Of a DNA stretch of 11,343 bases, positions 1 through 7,285 are shown piece by piece. The position numbers and the translations under genes are program-made. Under the pieces are notes generated by a model, which was not told where the DNA came from, searched no databases, and saw only the letters and a list, made by a program, of their open reading frames with translations. The stretch is taken from contig JAKAAK010000088.1 of the NCBI GenBank assembly GCA_021797025.1, positions 1 through 11,343 of the forward strand. The letters run 5' to 3'. Origin of the DNA: Thermoplasmata archaeon. Its GTDB lineage: Archaea > Thermoplasmatota > Thermoplasmata > Thermoplasmatales > Thermoplasmataceae. Position 1 is the first letter of the stretch. Each line of letters starts with the position of its first letter.

Positions 1-495
1 CATCAGAAGTATTATCTCATTGACAGCTACTCCTGAAATGCCTACAAGGACATATTTGAACATATTGCCTCTCTTGATAGTAAGGTCCAGAAAATCACCG
101 AATGAGATTATTTCACTGCATTTTATCCCGGTCCTTACAATTTTATACTGAAAACTTCGATTTTTAAGAAGCATAGCATTTCCGAGTACCATATTCTTTC
201 CTGCCGATGGTATAAGATTTTTTGATACAAGGTATTCATAGGCATTCCGGGAGTAAACAGTGCCGAAAGGAAGAATTTTTCCCCTCTTCACCGATAATGA
301 TAGTTTTATGAGAATTCCGTAGATAAATGCCAGAAATCCCTGCTTGCCGAAGATCAATATAAAATCATTATTTGCGGAATAAACTGAATTAACAATGGCA
401 TCACGTTCCTCACTGTTCATCTTGGCATTTGATACCAGTATACAGTCAAAATCGTCGTTATAGACTGCTCTGCCATTGCTATACTTTTGAATCAT
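1..495 (-). CDS. GtrA-family membrane protein with degenerate GT2-like N-terminus (partial, runs off left edge)
   Basis: An open frame starts at ATG 493-495 and stays open for 165 codons to the window edge, so the C-terminus is missing. The last visible residues (from about 145, FKYVLVGISGVAVNEIILLM) match the first membrane helix of the GtrA family, flippase-like proteins of polyprenyl-linked sugar transfer. The preceding 145 residues align by eye with the second half of archaeal family-2 glycosyltransferases (DPM1-like) that are often fused to GtrA. However, the usual DXD-type metal site is replaced by VSNAK (about residues 21-25), and roughly the first 80 residues of a normal GT2 are absent. 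The frame stays open upstream to the stop at 598-600 but contains no ATG, GTG or TTG, so 495 is the start. It may be a non-catalytic carrier-binding protein or a decaying gene. The GtrA call is fairly safe; the GT2 remnant is an inference. Confidence 0.6.
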   Translation of the reverse strand, partial: MIQKYSNGRAVYNDDFDCILVSNAKMNSEERDAIVNSVYSANNDFILIFGKQGFLAFIYGILIKLSLSVKRGKILPFGTVYSRNAYEYLVSKNLIPSAGKNMVLGNAMLLKNRSFQYKIVRTGIKCSEIISFGDFLDLTIKRGNMFKYVLVGISGVAVNEIILLM

Positions 496-518
496 GTCAG
501 AAGTTAATAATACAATCC

Positions 519-530
519 TTTTTATTTTTA
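519..530 (-). promoter_or_regulatory. Putative TATA box of the GtrA-like gene
   Basis: Read on the minus strand this is TAAAAATAAAAA, centred about 30 nt before the ATG at 495. The spacing predicts a transcript that starts at or within a few bases of the start codon. Confidence 0.45.
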
Positions 531-576
531 TTGATTGAAATATTATGCCGGTAACTACTGAAAAGACATTGATAAG

Positions 577-588
577 TATAATATATAA
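577..588 (+). promoter_or_regulatory. Putative TATA box of the P450 gene
   Basis: The sequence tataatatataa is centred about 24 nt before the ATG at 606. No Shine-Dalgarno site precedes that ATG, so a leaderless mRNA is expected. Confidence 0.6.
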
Positions 589-605
589 CCTGGATATTTA
601 AATTA

Positions 606-1757
606 ATGAATGTACCGGATTACACACAGGAGCCATTTGAATGGTATAAAAAAATGAGACAAGAATCCCCAGTTTTCAGGGAGGGAAACGCAATTCATAT
701 TTTCTCATACAAAGAAATTTCAGAGGTTTTATCCAATTATCGCATATTTTCATCCCAGTTCAGAGATCGCCTTGGGGCTGAAATGGCAGAAATGCTGAAC
801 CAGAAAACCACCCCGAGCATATTGATACTGGACCCGCCAGTACATACAACATTGAGAAATCTTGTGAATGATGCTTTCACTCCGGCAACGATTGAATCTT
901 ATAAAGATCGTGTCAGAAAAATAGCTTCGGATCTGATAGCAAATATGAGGAATGGAGAATGGCAGGATGAAGTAACACAATTTTCTTATATACTCCCGAT
1001 TACCGTCATATCAGAAATGCTCGGTGTACCCCAATCAGATTCAGGAATATTCAGAACATGGTCCGATAAATTAGCAACATCTCTTGGAAGAGGGCCGGAT
1101 ATTGAAACACAGTATGAAATGGCAGATTATTTCTATAGTAAAATAGACAGGAATGGAAATGGAAATAGTCTCATAAGCCGCCTGTCCCGGGTGGAAATAG
1201 ATGGCAGGAAACTTTCGGACCGGGAAATAGCAGGATTTGCAATACTACTTCTGGTTGCAGGAAATGAAACAACCACAAACCTGATTACAAATGCACTTCT
1301 ATCAATTTATGAATCTCCCGGAGTATACAGTGAAATGAGAAGCAATACCGGCTATATCTCATCCGTTGTTGAAGAAACTCTCAGATACAGGTCTCCTGTT
1401 CAATCTACCAGGAGATTTGCAAAGGCCGATACAGAGTTGCACGGCACCGAGATTTTGAAGGATGATATCCTCTTCCTTTACCTGGGTTCAGCTAACAGAG
1501 ATGAAACAATATTTACGGAAGGAGAGAGTTTCAACCCCCACAGGAAAACAAAAAGGCATATGGCTTTCGGCCAGGGAATACACTTCTGTCTGGGGGCGCC
1601 ACTGGCCAGACTGGAAGCACAGATAGCACTGGAAGAATTTTCAAAAAAGGTGGCTTCCTATGAAGTTAAAACTCCGGAACCGGAGGACAGACTGGACAGC
1701 GATATCATGTACGGATTCAAAAAAATGATAATAAAACCCGAATTCCAGAATAAATAA
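606..1757 (+). CDS. Cytochrome P450, CYP231-like
   Basis: This is a soluble heme-thiolate mono-oxygenase of 383 residues with no membrane anchor. All the family signatures are present. The helix C region (LDPPVHTTLR, 75-84) contains the heme-propionate His/Arg pair. The I-helix oxygen-activation motif is AGNETT (218-223), the K-helix ExxR is E257-R260, and the heme loop FGQGIHFCLG (321-330) has C328 as the iron ligand. At 383 residues it is on the short side for a P450, as seen in the thermophilic archaeal CYP119 and CYP231 enzymes. CYP231 is known from Picrophilus and Thermoplasma, and the resemblance to it is from memory. No ferredoxin or ferredoxin reductase gene is nearby, and the substrate cannot be read from the sequence. 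The gene has its own promoter. The MFS gene follows after 93 nt with a separate TATA box, so the two are adjacent but probably not one strict operon. Confidence 0.95.
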   Translation: MNVPDYTQEPFEWYKKMRQESPVFREGNAIHIFSYKEISEVLSNYRIFSSQFRDRLGAEMAEMLNQKTTPSILILDPPVHTTLRNLVNDAFTPATIESYKDRVRKIASDLIANMRNGEWQDEVTQFSYILPITVISEMLGVPQSDSGIFRTWSDKLATSLGRGPDIETQYEMADYFYSKIDRNGNGNSLISRLSRVEIDGRKLSDREIAGFAILLLVAGNETTTNLITNALLSIYESPGVYSEMRSNTGYISSVVEETLRYRSPVQSTRRFAKADTELHGTEILKDDILFLYLGSANRDETIFTEGESFNPHRKTKRHMAFGQGIHFCLGAPLARLEAQIALEEFSKKVASYEVKTPEPEDRLDSDIMYGFKKMIIKPEFQNK

Positions 1758-1824
1758 ACATGATTTTAAAGGAGATATTTTTCATATACACATATTTTTA
1801 AATTTTGCGTTGAAGCCCAAGTGC

Positions 1825-1833
1825 TTTATAAAA
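1825..1833 (+). promoter_or_regulatory. Putative TATA box of the MFS transporter gene
   Basis: The sequence tttataaaa lies centred about 22 nt before the ATG at 1851. It suggests a leaderless transcript independent of the P450 gene. The preceding 1758-1824 stretch is T-rich (several runs of four or five T) and may terminate P450 transcription. Confidence 0.55.
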
Positions 1834-1850
1834 TTGTGTACTGAACGGTT

Positions 1851-3044
1851 ATGAACAAACAGGTTCCCGGTAAAAGGCTTTTCATTCTTTATTCTGTAAT
1901 TCTGATTTTAATGGCTATATCCATGAGGAGTACAAACAACATGGTGGTTACTACTGTGCCACTGTATTCTAAATACATACTGAATTTTTCATATATCGGA
2001 ACTGCACTGGTCACAGCCATAATATATCTGGGTACGGTTTTAGCAACATTATTAATCAATCCGATTATGGGCTCTGTTCTTAGAAAGAGAATGTTCATAG
2101 TCGCAAATTTTGTATTAACCGGACTCATGATATCATATTATTTTTCTGGGGATATAAGTGTATTCATAATTTCTTTTGTAATAGGATTAGCATATGGAAT
2201 AATTCTGCCAAACATCGTAACATCTGCAACGCTATATCCGGATAAAACCAGCAGGGAAAAGCTTCTGGGAATATACTCGGTGGGACTGAGTTTCAGCCTG
2301 GTATTCGGTCCGAGCCTTGAAACCTATTTACTGACTCTGGTAAGCTACAGAACACTATTCTTATTTTTTGCGCCACTTGGCCTTATAGGCATAGTTACAT
2401 CCTTTTTCATGGAATTCCCTGAAAATAAGAAAGAGACACACGGTGCATTCATACGAAAAAATAAAGGATTTATCGCCTCAATACTCACTATTACAACATA
2501 TAATGTTCCCTTTGCCGCCCTAACAGTTTTCCTTGCAATATTTGCGGAGACCAGATTCCATGTGAGCAGTTACATGGCATATCTACCATTCGTTTTCTTC
2601 TTTGCGGTCTCCATGGTGACCAGAATGTACATTAGTATAAGGCCATTCAAAAATCTCAGAAACCCACTGATCTTTGCTCCGGCGATCACTATTTTCGCCC
2701 TTATACTGTTTCCATTCCTTCCGGATTATGCTGCATTTGTTGCCGTAATGATGCTGCTCGGAATTCCACATGGATCTATATTTCCCGTATCTACAGTAGA
2801 AATATCAAGAGGATCAACAATTGAAGAGAGGAATGCCGTCAATTCGTATTACTATTCATACAATATGGGTTTGTTCATGATAATACCCCTGATATTTGCA
2901 GCAATAATTCCTTACATCGGCTTCGAAAAGACATTTGCATTGCTGATAATACCGGTACTGGCATCCATAACTATCATATACAAAAAATACTGGAATGACA
3001 ACGATCTTCTGGGCATCCCCGAGAAAATAAATGTAAAATTATAA
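1851..3044 (+). CDS. Major facilitator superfamily transporter
   Basis: The product has 397 residues, the normal size for an MFS carrier, and about twelve hydrophobic segments (roughly 10-28, 46-69, 80-98, 103-125, 140-160, 166-187, 205-232, 240-260, 270-290, 293-318, 333-356, 360-378). A charged central loop at about 188-205 divides the two six-helix halves. The loop between helices 2 and 3 (GSVLRKRMF, 74-82) occupies the place of MFS motif A, although the full G-x-x-x-D-R-x-G-R pattern is not kept. The cytoplasmic C-terminal tail is short. The substrate and direction of transport are unknown. Its position directly after the P450 could mean export or import of a P450 substrate or product, but that is only a guess. 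The ATG at 1851 is chosen because it lies a correct leaderless distance from a TATA box. Confidence 0.88.
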   Translation: MNKQVPGKRLFILYSVILILMAISMRSTNNMVVTTVPLYSKYILNFSYIGTALVTAIIYLGTVLATLLINPIMGSVLRKRMFIVANFVLTGLMISYYFSGDISVFIISFVIGLAYGIILPNIVTSATLYPDKTSREKLLGIYSVGLSFSLVFGPSLETYLLTLVSYRTLFLFFAPLGLIGIVTSFFMEFPENKKETHGAFIRKNKGFIASILTITTYNVPFAALTVFLAIFAETRFHVSSYMAYLPFVFFFAVSMVTRMYISIRPFKNLRNPLIFAPAITIFALILFPFLPDYAAFVAVMMLLGIPHGSIFPVSTVEISRGSTIEERNAVNSYYYSYNMGLFMIIPLIFAAIIPYIGFEKTFALLIIPVLASITIIYKKYWNDNDLLGIPEKINVKL

Positions 3045-3099
3045 AGTTCAGTATTTCTGTATAATATTTACAGCATTATAAATTTCTATTGTTCAGCCA

Positions 3100-4998
3100 T
3101 TAACTTTTTCTGGGCACTATCACCGTAAATTTATCTTCCAGGTACTTCATACTATTCCTACCCATTTCTCTATCGAAGTCGGATAAAATAATTTTTAAAT
3201 CATGTTTTTCCTCAGAGGAAAGATTTCTATAGCTATAATCAGGAATTTGATGCCCTGAATAATACTTTCTGGCATAAATCTGTGCATCTTCAGGAAGTTC
3301 TTCTATTATGTCTATGAAATTTTTCCTTATCAGTCTGATGTATTCAGATTTTTCAATTATACCGGCAATTTTTAGTGCTTTTAACATACCTATTTTGACC
3401 GGTAGTGGTGGCTGTACCCCTATATTCTTGCTTTTCACCATACCCCTTATAAATATTCTGCCGCCGAGCATACCTGATCCGATATACTTACCGAAATTTC
3501 CACCGTTATCGGATAATACCAGAATTGTACCACCGGCCATATATTCTCCCAGATAATCATCGAATTTTCCCCTGATAACAACATGTGGAATGGAATTCCC
3601 ATATTCTCTCATCTGTATGCATGTTCTATTCCCCACATTCCCCGTTATGTATATTTTCCCGCCGCTCAGCGCCTGGCCAAGGACATCACCAGCATCTCCA
3701 AATATTTTCAACAAACCTCCGTTCATGGCATCACAGCAATCGTCGGCCACGTTGCCCCTGACCGTTACTGTATTATTTTCGTTTAGATTCATGAGGCAAT
3801 TACCCGCATTCCCGTATAATGTGACATTGCGGTGTTCATCAGGAAATGTTATGCCTATATATCTGTGACCTGCAACATTATTTACACACGCCCGGTTTCC
3901 AGGGGATTTGATTATTTCAGGGTCAAGCATGTTATAAGCTATATTTGCCGCATCAATGCCTTTTTCACGGGCAATACCCAATTTTTCTGTATTTTTATGT
4001 TTTTCCCTTCCTGAACTAATTATTCCATTTTTTAGGGAAGAAATGAAAAACGACCCCGGTTCAAGGGTCCATATTTTTGCATCCGGGCTCATGATCCTTA
4101 TCTGGCTTTCCTCACTGGCTATGAAAATGTGTTTTTCATCCTCACCGAGTATGGCAGGCCTTAGTTTTGTGCGGTCAGCCATGGCAATCATGTATATATC
4201 CTGTCCATCATCATAGCCTATGATGAGTGTATACGGGCCGTCCAGAACGCATCCCCTTGTTCTATACCTGATCTGTGGATTATCCATATTTCCGGACATT
4301 ATTTTCAATGAAGTAATCAAATCATATTCTCCAACCAGTTCCTTGAAAATGTGGGCTATCACCTCGCTGTCAGTGCCTACAAAACTTGTCACGCCCTTTG
4401 ATTTCAGGTACTCTCTGTTTGCACCGAATGAGCTTATGTCACCGTTGTGCACTATTGCTATATTAAATGTGGAAAATGGATGCGACCAGTAAGGCAGATA
4501 TCCAGGAGAATTTGTGGGCTGTCTTGTATGTGCCAGCCACATGTCGGCTTCCTTTTCATCTAAAGCATATTCGTTACCGACATCATCAGGGTATCCAACA
4601 CCTTTGTATACAAGAAGTGATTTTCCGGCACTGTATAATCTTCCAGTGCCCTCATCCCAGAGTGCTGCATTAACGTCATCCAGGGACCTGCTATTCTCAA
4701 AAGCCACATCATAACAGCAACTTTTTATTGATTTACCTGCTTCTGTATAAGAACCGTGTATTGTTATACCGTTATTCTGAAGCAATGCCTGCAGTTTTTC
4801 TTCTTCATCCCTGTAAAATATTTTAACTGTAAAACTATTTGTTTCATTAAGGTTAAATGACGCATATCCTGAACCCTTGTCACTTCCACGGTACCTGATG
4901 TAATCCAGGCATTTAACCGGTACATTGCCTGAAATTTTTGGAGAATCATTTTTTCTCATAATGCCGAATAGACCGCAACTTGAAGGTATGTAATTCAT
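3100..4998 (-). CDS. Glutamate synthase, glutaminase plus GXGXG subunit
   Basis: This 632-residue cytoplasmic protein carries domains 1 and 3 of glutamate synthase without the FMN barrel. Residues 8-340 are a class II (Ntn) glutamine amidotransferase. C8 is the likely N-terminal nucleophile after removal of a seven-residue propeptide (MNYIPSS). Further landmarks are RYRGSD (35-40), AHTRQPTNSPGY (156-167), HNGD (184-187) and VGTDSE (207-212). Residues 370-525 form the GXGXG beta-helix domain, with regularly repeated glycine turns such as VRGNVADD and ITGNVGN. A basic, mostly helical tail of about 100 residues follows. The domain should release ammonia from glutamine and pass it to the FMN subunit encoded just upstream. 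The start overlaps the stop of that gene (ATGA, 4995-4998), with a GGAGG ten bases before it. No NAD(P)H-oxidising small subunit is present. In long bacterial GltB all these domains are in one chain. Confidence 0.9.
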   Translation of the reverse strand: MNYIPSSCGLFGIMRKNDSPKISGNVPVKCLDYIRYRGSDKGSGYASFNLNETNSFTVKIFYRDEEEKLQALLQNNGITIHGSYTEAGKSIKSCCYDVAFENSRSLDDVNAALWDEGTGRLYSAGKSLLVYKGVGYPDDVGNEYALDEKEADMWLAHTRQPTNSPGYLPYWSHPFSTFNIAIVHNGDISSFGANREYLKSKGVTSFVGTDSEVIAHIFKELVGEYDLITSLKIMSGNMDNPQIRYRTRGCVLDGPYTLIIGYDDGQDIYMIAMADRTKLRPAILGEDEKHIFIASEESQIRIMSPDAKIWTLEPGSFFISSLKNGIISSGREKHKNTEKLGIAREKGIDAANIAYNMLDPEIIKSPGNRACVNNVAGHRYIGITFPDEHRNVTLYGNAGNCLMNLNENNTVTVRGNVADDCCDAMNGGLLKIFGDAGDVLGQALSGGKIYITGNVGNRTCIQMREYGNSIPHVVIRGKFDDYLGEYMAGGTILVLSDNGGNFGKYIGSGMLGGRIFIRGMVKSKNIGVQPPLPVKIGMLKALKIAGIIEKSEYIRLIRKNFIDIIEELPEDAQIYARKYYSGHQIPDYSYRNLSSEEKHDLKIILSDFDREMGRNSMKYLEDKFTVIVPRKS

Positions 4999-7079
4999 GT
5001 GGACCCCGCCTCCGCAACATTTATTTTTCTTGCCACATTATTGTCAAGATTTATAGCCCTCAACAATTCGGTATTTCCAACAATGGAATACTGTAAATTG
5101 GCTATTCCCATTGCTCCTGAAATCAAGGCAATTTCCTTTTTAATTCCAATTAGGAAGTTCACAGCTTTTTCCCTGATATTACTGGAGCTGTTATTCAATC
5201 CTTCCTGGAATACCCTGTAAGAAATTATGATAGAATCGCAACCCAGCGCAAGATATTTAACTATATCCCCTGTATTCCTGAAATAATCGATTTCTCCAAG
5301 AATATCATAATTTTCACGTACTCCTTTACTTTTTAATTCCTGATCCAGTGATGCTATGTTTATTTCCATATCAGAATCATTCCTTATGACAAAGCCATCC
5401 ATTGTATAGTTCAGGGTTCTGCCGGTAGAGTAACTATGCTTTTTATATTTGTAAATACTGCTTCCAGTCATAGCAATACTTCTGAACTCCTTCCCCGGGT
5501 CATCGTCTATTACCATTGTGCCGGTGAACATGGCAGCCCAGGAAAGTGCATTTTTTATTTCCATATCAGCATCGCTGACCTTGATGATTACCGGCATTGA
5601 TATGTTTATAGAACCCCCGCACAAACAGAAATTAAGATTTATATCCTCCCTGTAGGGGTCCATGGATGGCCTGGTGACCTGTGCGCCATCAAGCCTCAAC
5701 CAGTCTATTATCCTCGAAGGCAACGCCACATCTGGGGGCGCATTGCTTCCCATACTGCTTATTACAGGTTCACCTTTAACTATCAGTTCATTGATGTACT
5801 TTTTATCTGGATTGAATGTGCCCTGTTTAAAATTTAAATTTATGGATGATGCAGAGTCGATTCCCAGTACCTTCAATGTATTTCTGGAAAGCCCTTCTCC
5901 ATGAAGGAGACTCTTGTTGCCTACAAGTTCCTTCATGTTTTTTATTCCAAGAGCAGACATCATCTGTGCTACTTCTGTTTTAAAGCCATTAACAAAATTA
6001 ACTGTATGCTGTATTCCAAAATCAATGTCCATTAAGGTTTTATTGTCTGCCCTGTTGGTCAGTGCTGCAGGGCAGTATCCGAGATTGCACTTTCGTACCA
6101 TAACACATCCCATTGCCAGCAGTGCGGATGTTCCCAGGCTCACCACATCTGCCCCCAGGGCGTATAACTTCATGGCGTCGGTGGAATCGGCAACACGCCC
6201 GGCAGCAATTATACTGAAATTTTCTCTTAAACCTTCCCTGGTAAGTATATTATGTGATGAGGCAACAGCCATTTCTACAGGTATTCCGAGACTATCCCTT
6301 ACTGTTACCGGCGCAGCCCCTGTTCCAGCACCGTGTCCATCTATAATTACTCCTGCCGCACCGGATCTGGCTATGCCTGTGACTATATAAGGAATATAGT
6401 TGGTTGCGGCCACCTTGACATATACAGGTTTTCCTGACATTATTTTCAATGCTTCTATACGCTGTGCAAGATCCTCTATGGAGTATATATCATGATGTGG
6501 TGCAGGTGAAATTGCATCAATTCCCTCGGGAATTTTTCTGGCTATTGAGATGTCATGTGTTACTTTACTGCCCGGCAAATGCCCCCCTATTCCGGGTTTG
6601 GCACCCTGCCCTATCTTTATTACTATTCCGGCACCGGATTTCAGTTCATCGAAACTCACACCAAATCTGGCAGATGCCCACTGGACAAATATCCTCTTTG
6701 TATCTGCAACGGATCCATAAAGCCCCCCTTCTCCGGTGCCAGCCATTGTTCTGGTTATTTCAGCAGTTCTTGCTATGGCAATATTTGGATTGCCACTTAA
6801 GGCACCGTAGGACATATCACCCAGATAGACCGGGATTGAAAGATCATACCCTGCCAGAGAAGACTCAGTTGTTGCACCTGCCTCAGGGATATAAGCAAAA
6901 CGATTAATGTTAAAATCAATTCTGTCCAGAATACGCAAACTATCATCATTTTTAATAAAAATTTCAGACGCCTCCGGTGAATTTGATAGTTTTCTTATAT
7001 GGTTTATTTTATCATTAGTCCAGAAATCCTTAATATTTCTTTTTGGCATCTCTATATATTTGGCAACAACTTTACTCAT
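4995..7079 (-). CDS. Glutamate synthase, FMN/3Fe-4S barrel subunit with degenerate second barrel
   Basis: This 694-residue protein is the catalytic half of an archaeal split glutamate synthase. It condenses ammonia with 2-oxoglutarate and reduces the imine through FMN. Residues 60-400 are a normal FMN-binding barrel: YLGDMSYGALS (85-95), EGGLYG (117-122), KIGQGAKPGIGGHLPG (155-170), SPAPHHDIYS (191-200) and DGHGAGTGAAP (247-257). The 3Fe-4S motif C-x5-C-x4-C is C325, C331 and C336. The loop reads GIGGHLPG rather than the GEGGQLPG of long bacterial enzymes. Residues 480-690 look like a second, decayed copy of the same fold with no cluster cysteines or phosphate-binding glycines; it may correspond to the central domain of long GltB. 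It is the first gene of the operon, with a TATA box about 30 nt upstream. No fused ferredoxin module or NAD(P)H subunit is present, so ferredoxin is a plausible donor. Confidence 0.92.
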   Translation of the reverse strand: MSKVVAKYIEMPKRNIKDFWTNDKINHIRKLSNSPEASEIFIKNDDSLRILDRIDFNINRFAYIPEAGATTESSLAGYDLSIPVYLGDMSYGALSGNPNIAIARTAEITRTMAGTGEGGLYGSVADTKRIFVQWASARFGVSFDELKSGAGIVIKIGQGAKPGIGGHLPGSKVTHDISIARKIPEGIDAISPAPHHDIYSIEDLAQRIEALKIMSGKPVYVKVAATNYIPYIVTGIARSGAAGVIIDGHGAGTGAAPVTVRDSLGIPVEMAVASSHNILTREGLRENFSIIAAGRVADSTDAMKLYALGADVVSLGTSALLAMGCVMVRKCNLGYCPAALTNRADNKTLMDIDFGIQHTVNFVNGFKTEVAQMMSALGIKNMKELVGNKSLLHGEGLSRNTLKVLGIDSASSINLNFKQGTFNPDKKYINELIVKGEPVISSMGSNAPPDVALPSRIIDWLRLDGAQVTRPSMDPYREDINLNFCLCGGSINISMPVIIKVSDADMEIKNALSWAAMFTGTMVIDDDPGKEFRSIAMTGSSIYKYKKHSYSTGRTLNYTMDGFVIRNDSDMEINIASLDQELKSKGVRENYDILGEIDYFRNTGDIVKYLALGCDSIIISYRVFQEGLNNSSSNIREKAVNFLIGIKKEIALISGAMGIANLQYSIVGNTELLRAINLDNNVARKINVAEAGST
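5009..5013 (-). promoter_or_regulatory. Shine-Dalgarno site for the second glutamate synthase gene
   Basis: Read on the minus strand this is GGAGG, ten bases before the ATG at 4998 and inside the end of the upstream gene. Together with the four-base ATGA overlap it implies coupled translation, which would keep the two subunits in step. Confidence 0.6.
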
Positions 7080-7104
7080 AGTATTATGATAGCTATTATC
7101 TATC

Positions 7105-7113
7105 TATATATAA
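7105..7113 (-). promoter_or_regulatory. Putative TATA box of the glutamate synthase operon
   Basis: TTATATATA on the minus strand is centred about 30 nt before the ATG at 7079, predicting a leader of about five bases or none. It lies in the 206-bp divergent region (7080-7285) shared with the formate dehydrogenase gene. I saw no clear inverted repeat or other element in that region apart from the two TATA boxes. Confidence 0.55.
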
Positions 7114-7258
7114 TTTTGCAATTAATTATTTTTTATTATTTTTACGGGTAAACTATGCATTAGGGTAATTTATTTCAACATTAGAATATTACATATCAAC
7201 TCATAAAATGACCTTTTATTATCTCTAAATGTAAATCTATTCAATGAAATGCACAACG

Positions 7259-7265
7259 TTAAATA
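7259..7265 (+). promoter_or_regulatory. Putative TATA box of the formate dehydrogenase gene
   Basis: The sequence ttaaata is centred about 24 nt before the ATG at 7286, consistent with leaderless transcription. The ATG has no Shine-Dalgarno site before it. Confidence 0.5.
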
Positions 7266-7285
7266 GTCTCATTAATTGATAACAT

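Noticed and set aside
498..597. In-frame 33-codon upstream extension of the left-edge gene
   Set aside because: It contains no usable start codon and overlaps the divergent promoter region of the P450 gene, so it is not included in the coding call.
1768..1773. Shine-Dalgarno-like aaggag after the P450 gene
   Set aside because: No ATG, GTG or TTG opens a meaningful frame at a suitable distance; the MFS start is 78 nt further on, with its own TATA box.
3057..3073. Short inverted repeat ctgta...tacag between the MFS and glutamate synthase stop codons
   Set aside because: The stem has only five base pairs around an AT-rich loop; in a 55-bp convergent gap of this composition it is not convincing as a terminator, although transcription of both genes must end near here.
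3046..3096. Repeated gttcag hexamer (3046-3051 and 3091-3096)
   Set aside because: The repeat is too short, and no matching flanks or element structure were seen; likely chance.
5914..6390. 158-codon plus-strand open frame opposite the FMN subunit gene
   Set aside because: It lies wholly inside the well-supported FMN barrel coding region. Its translation is a proline- and serine-rich antisense shadow with no recognisable domain and no promoter or ribosome site.
6449..6907. 152-codon plus-strand open frame opposite the start of the FMN subunit gene
   Set aside because: It is an antisense shadow of conserved motifs such as the GQGAKPG loop; its His/Leu/Gln-rich composition is unlike the real proteins here.
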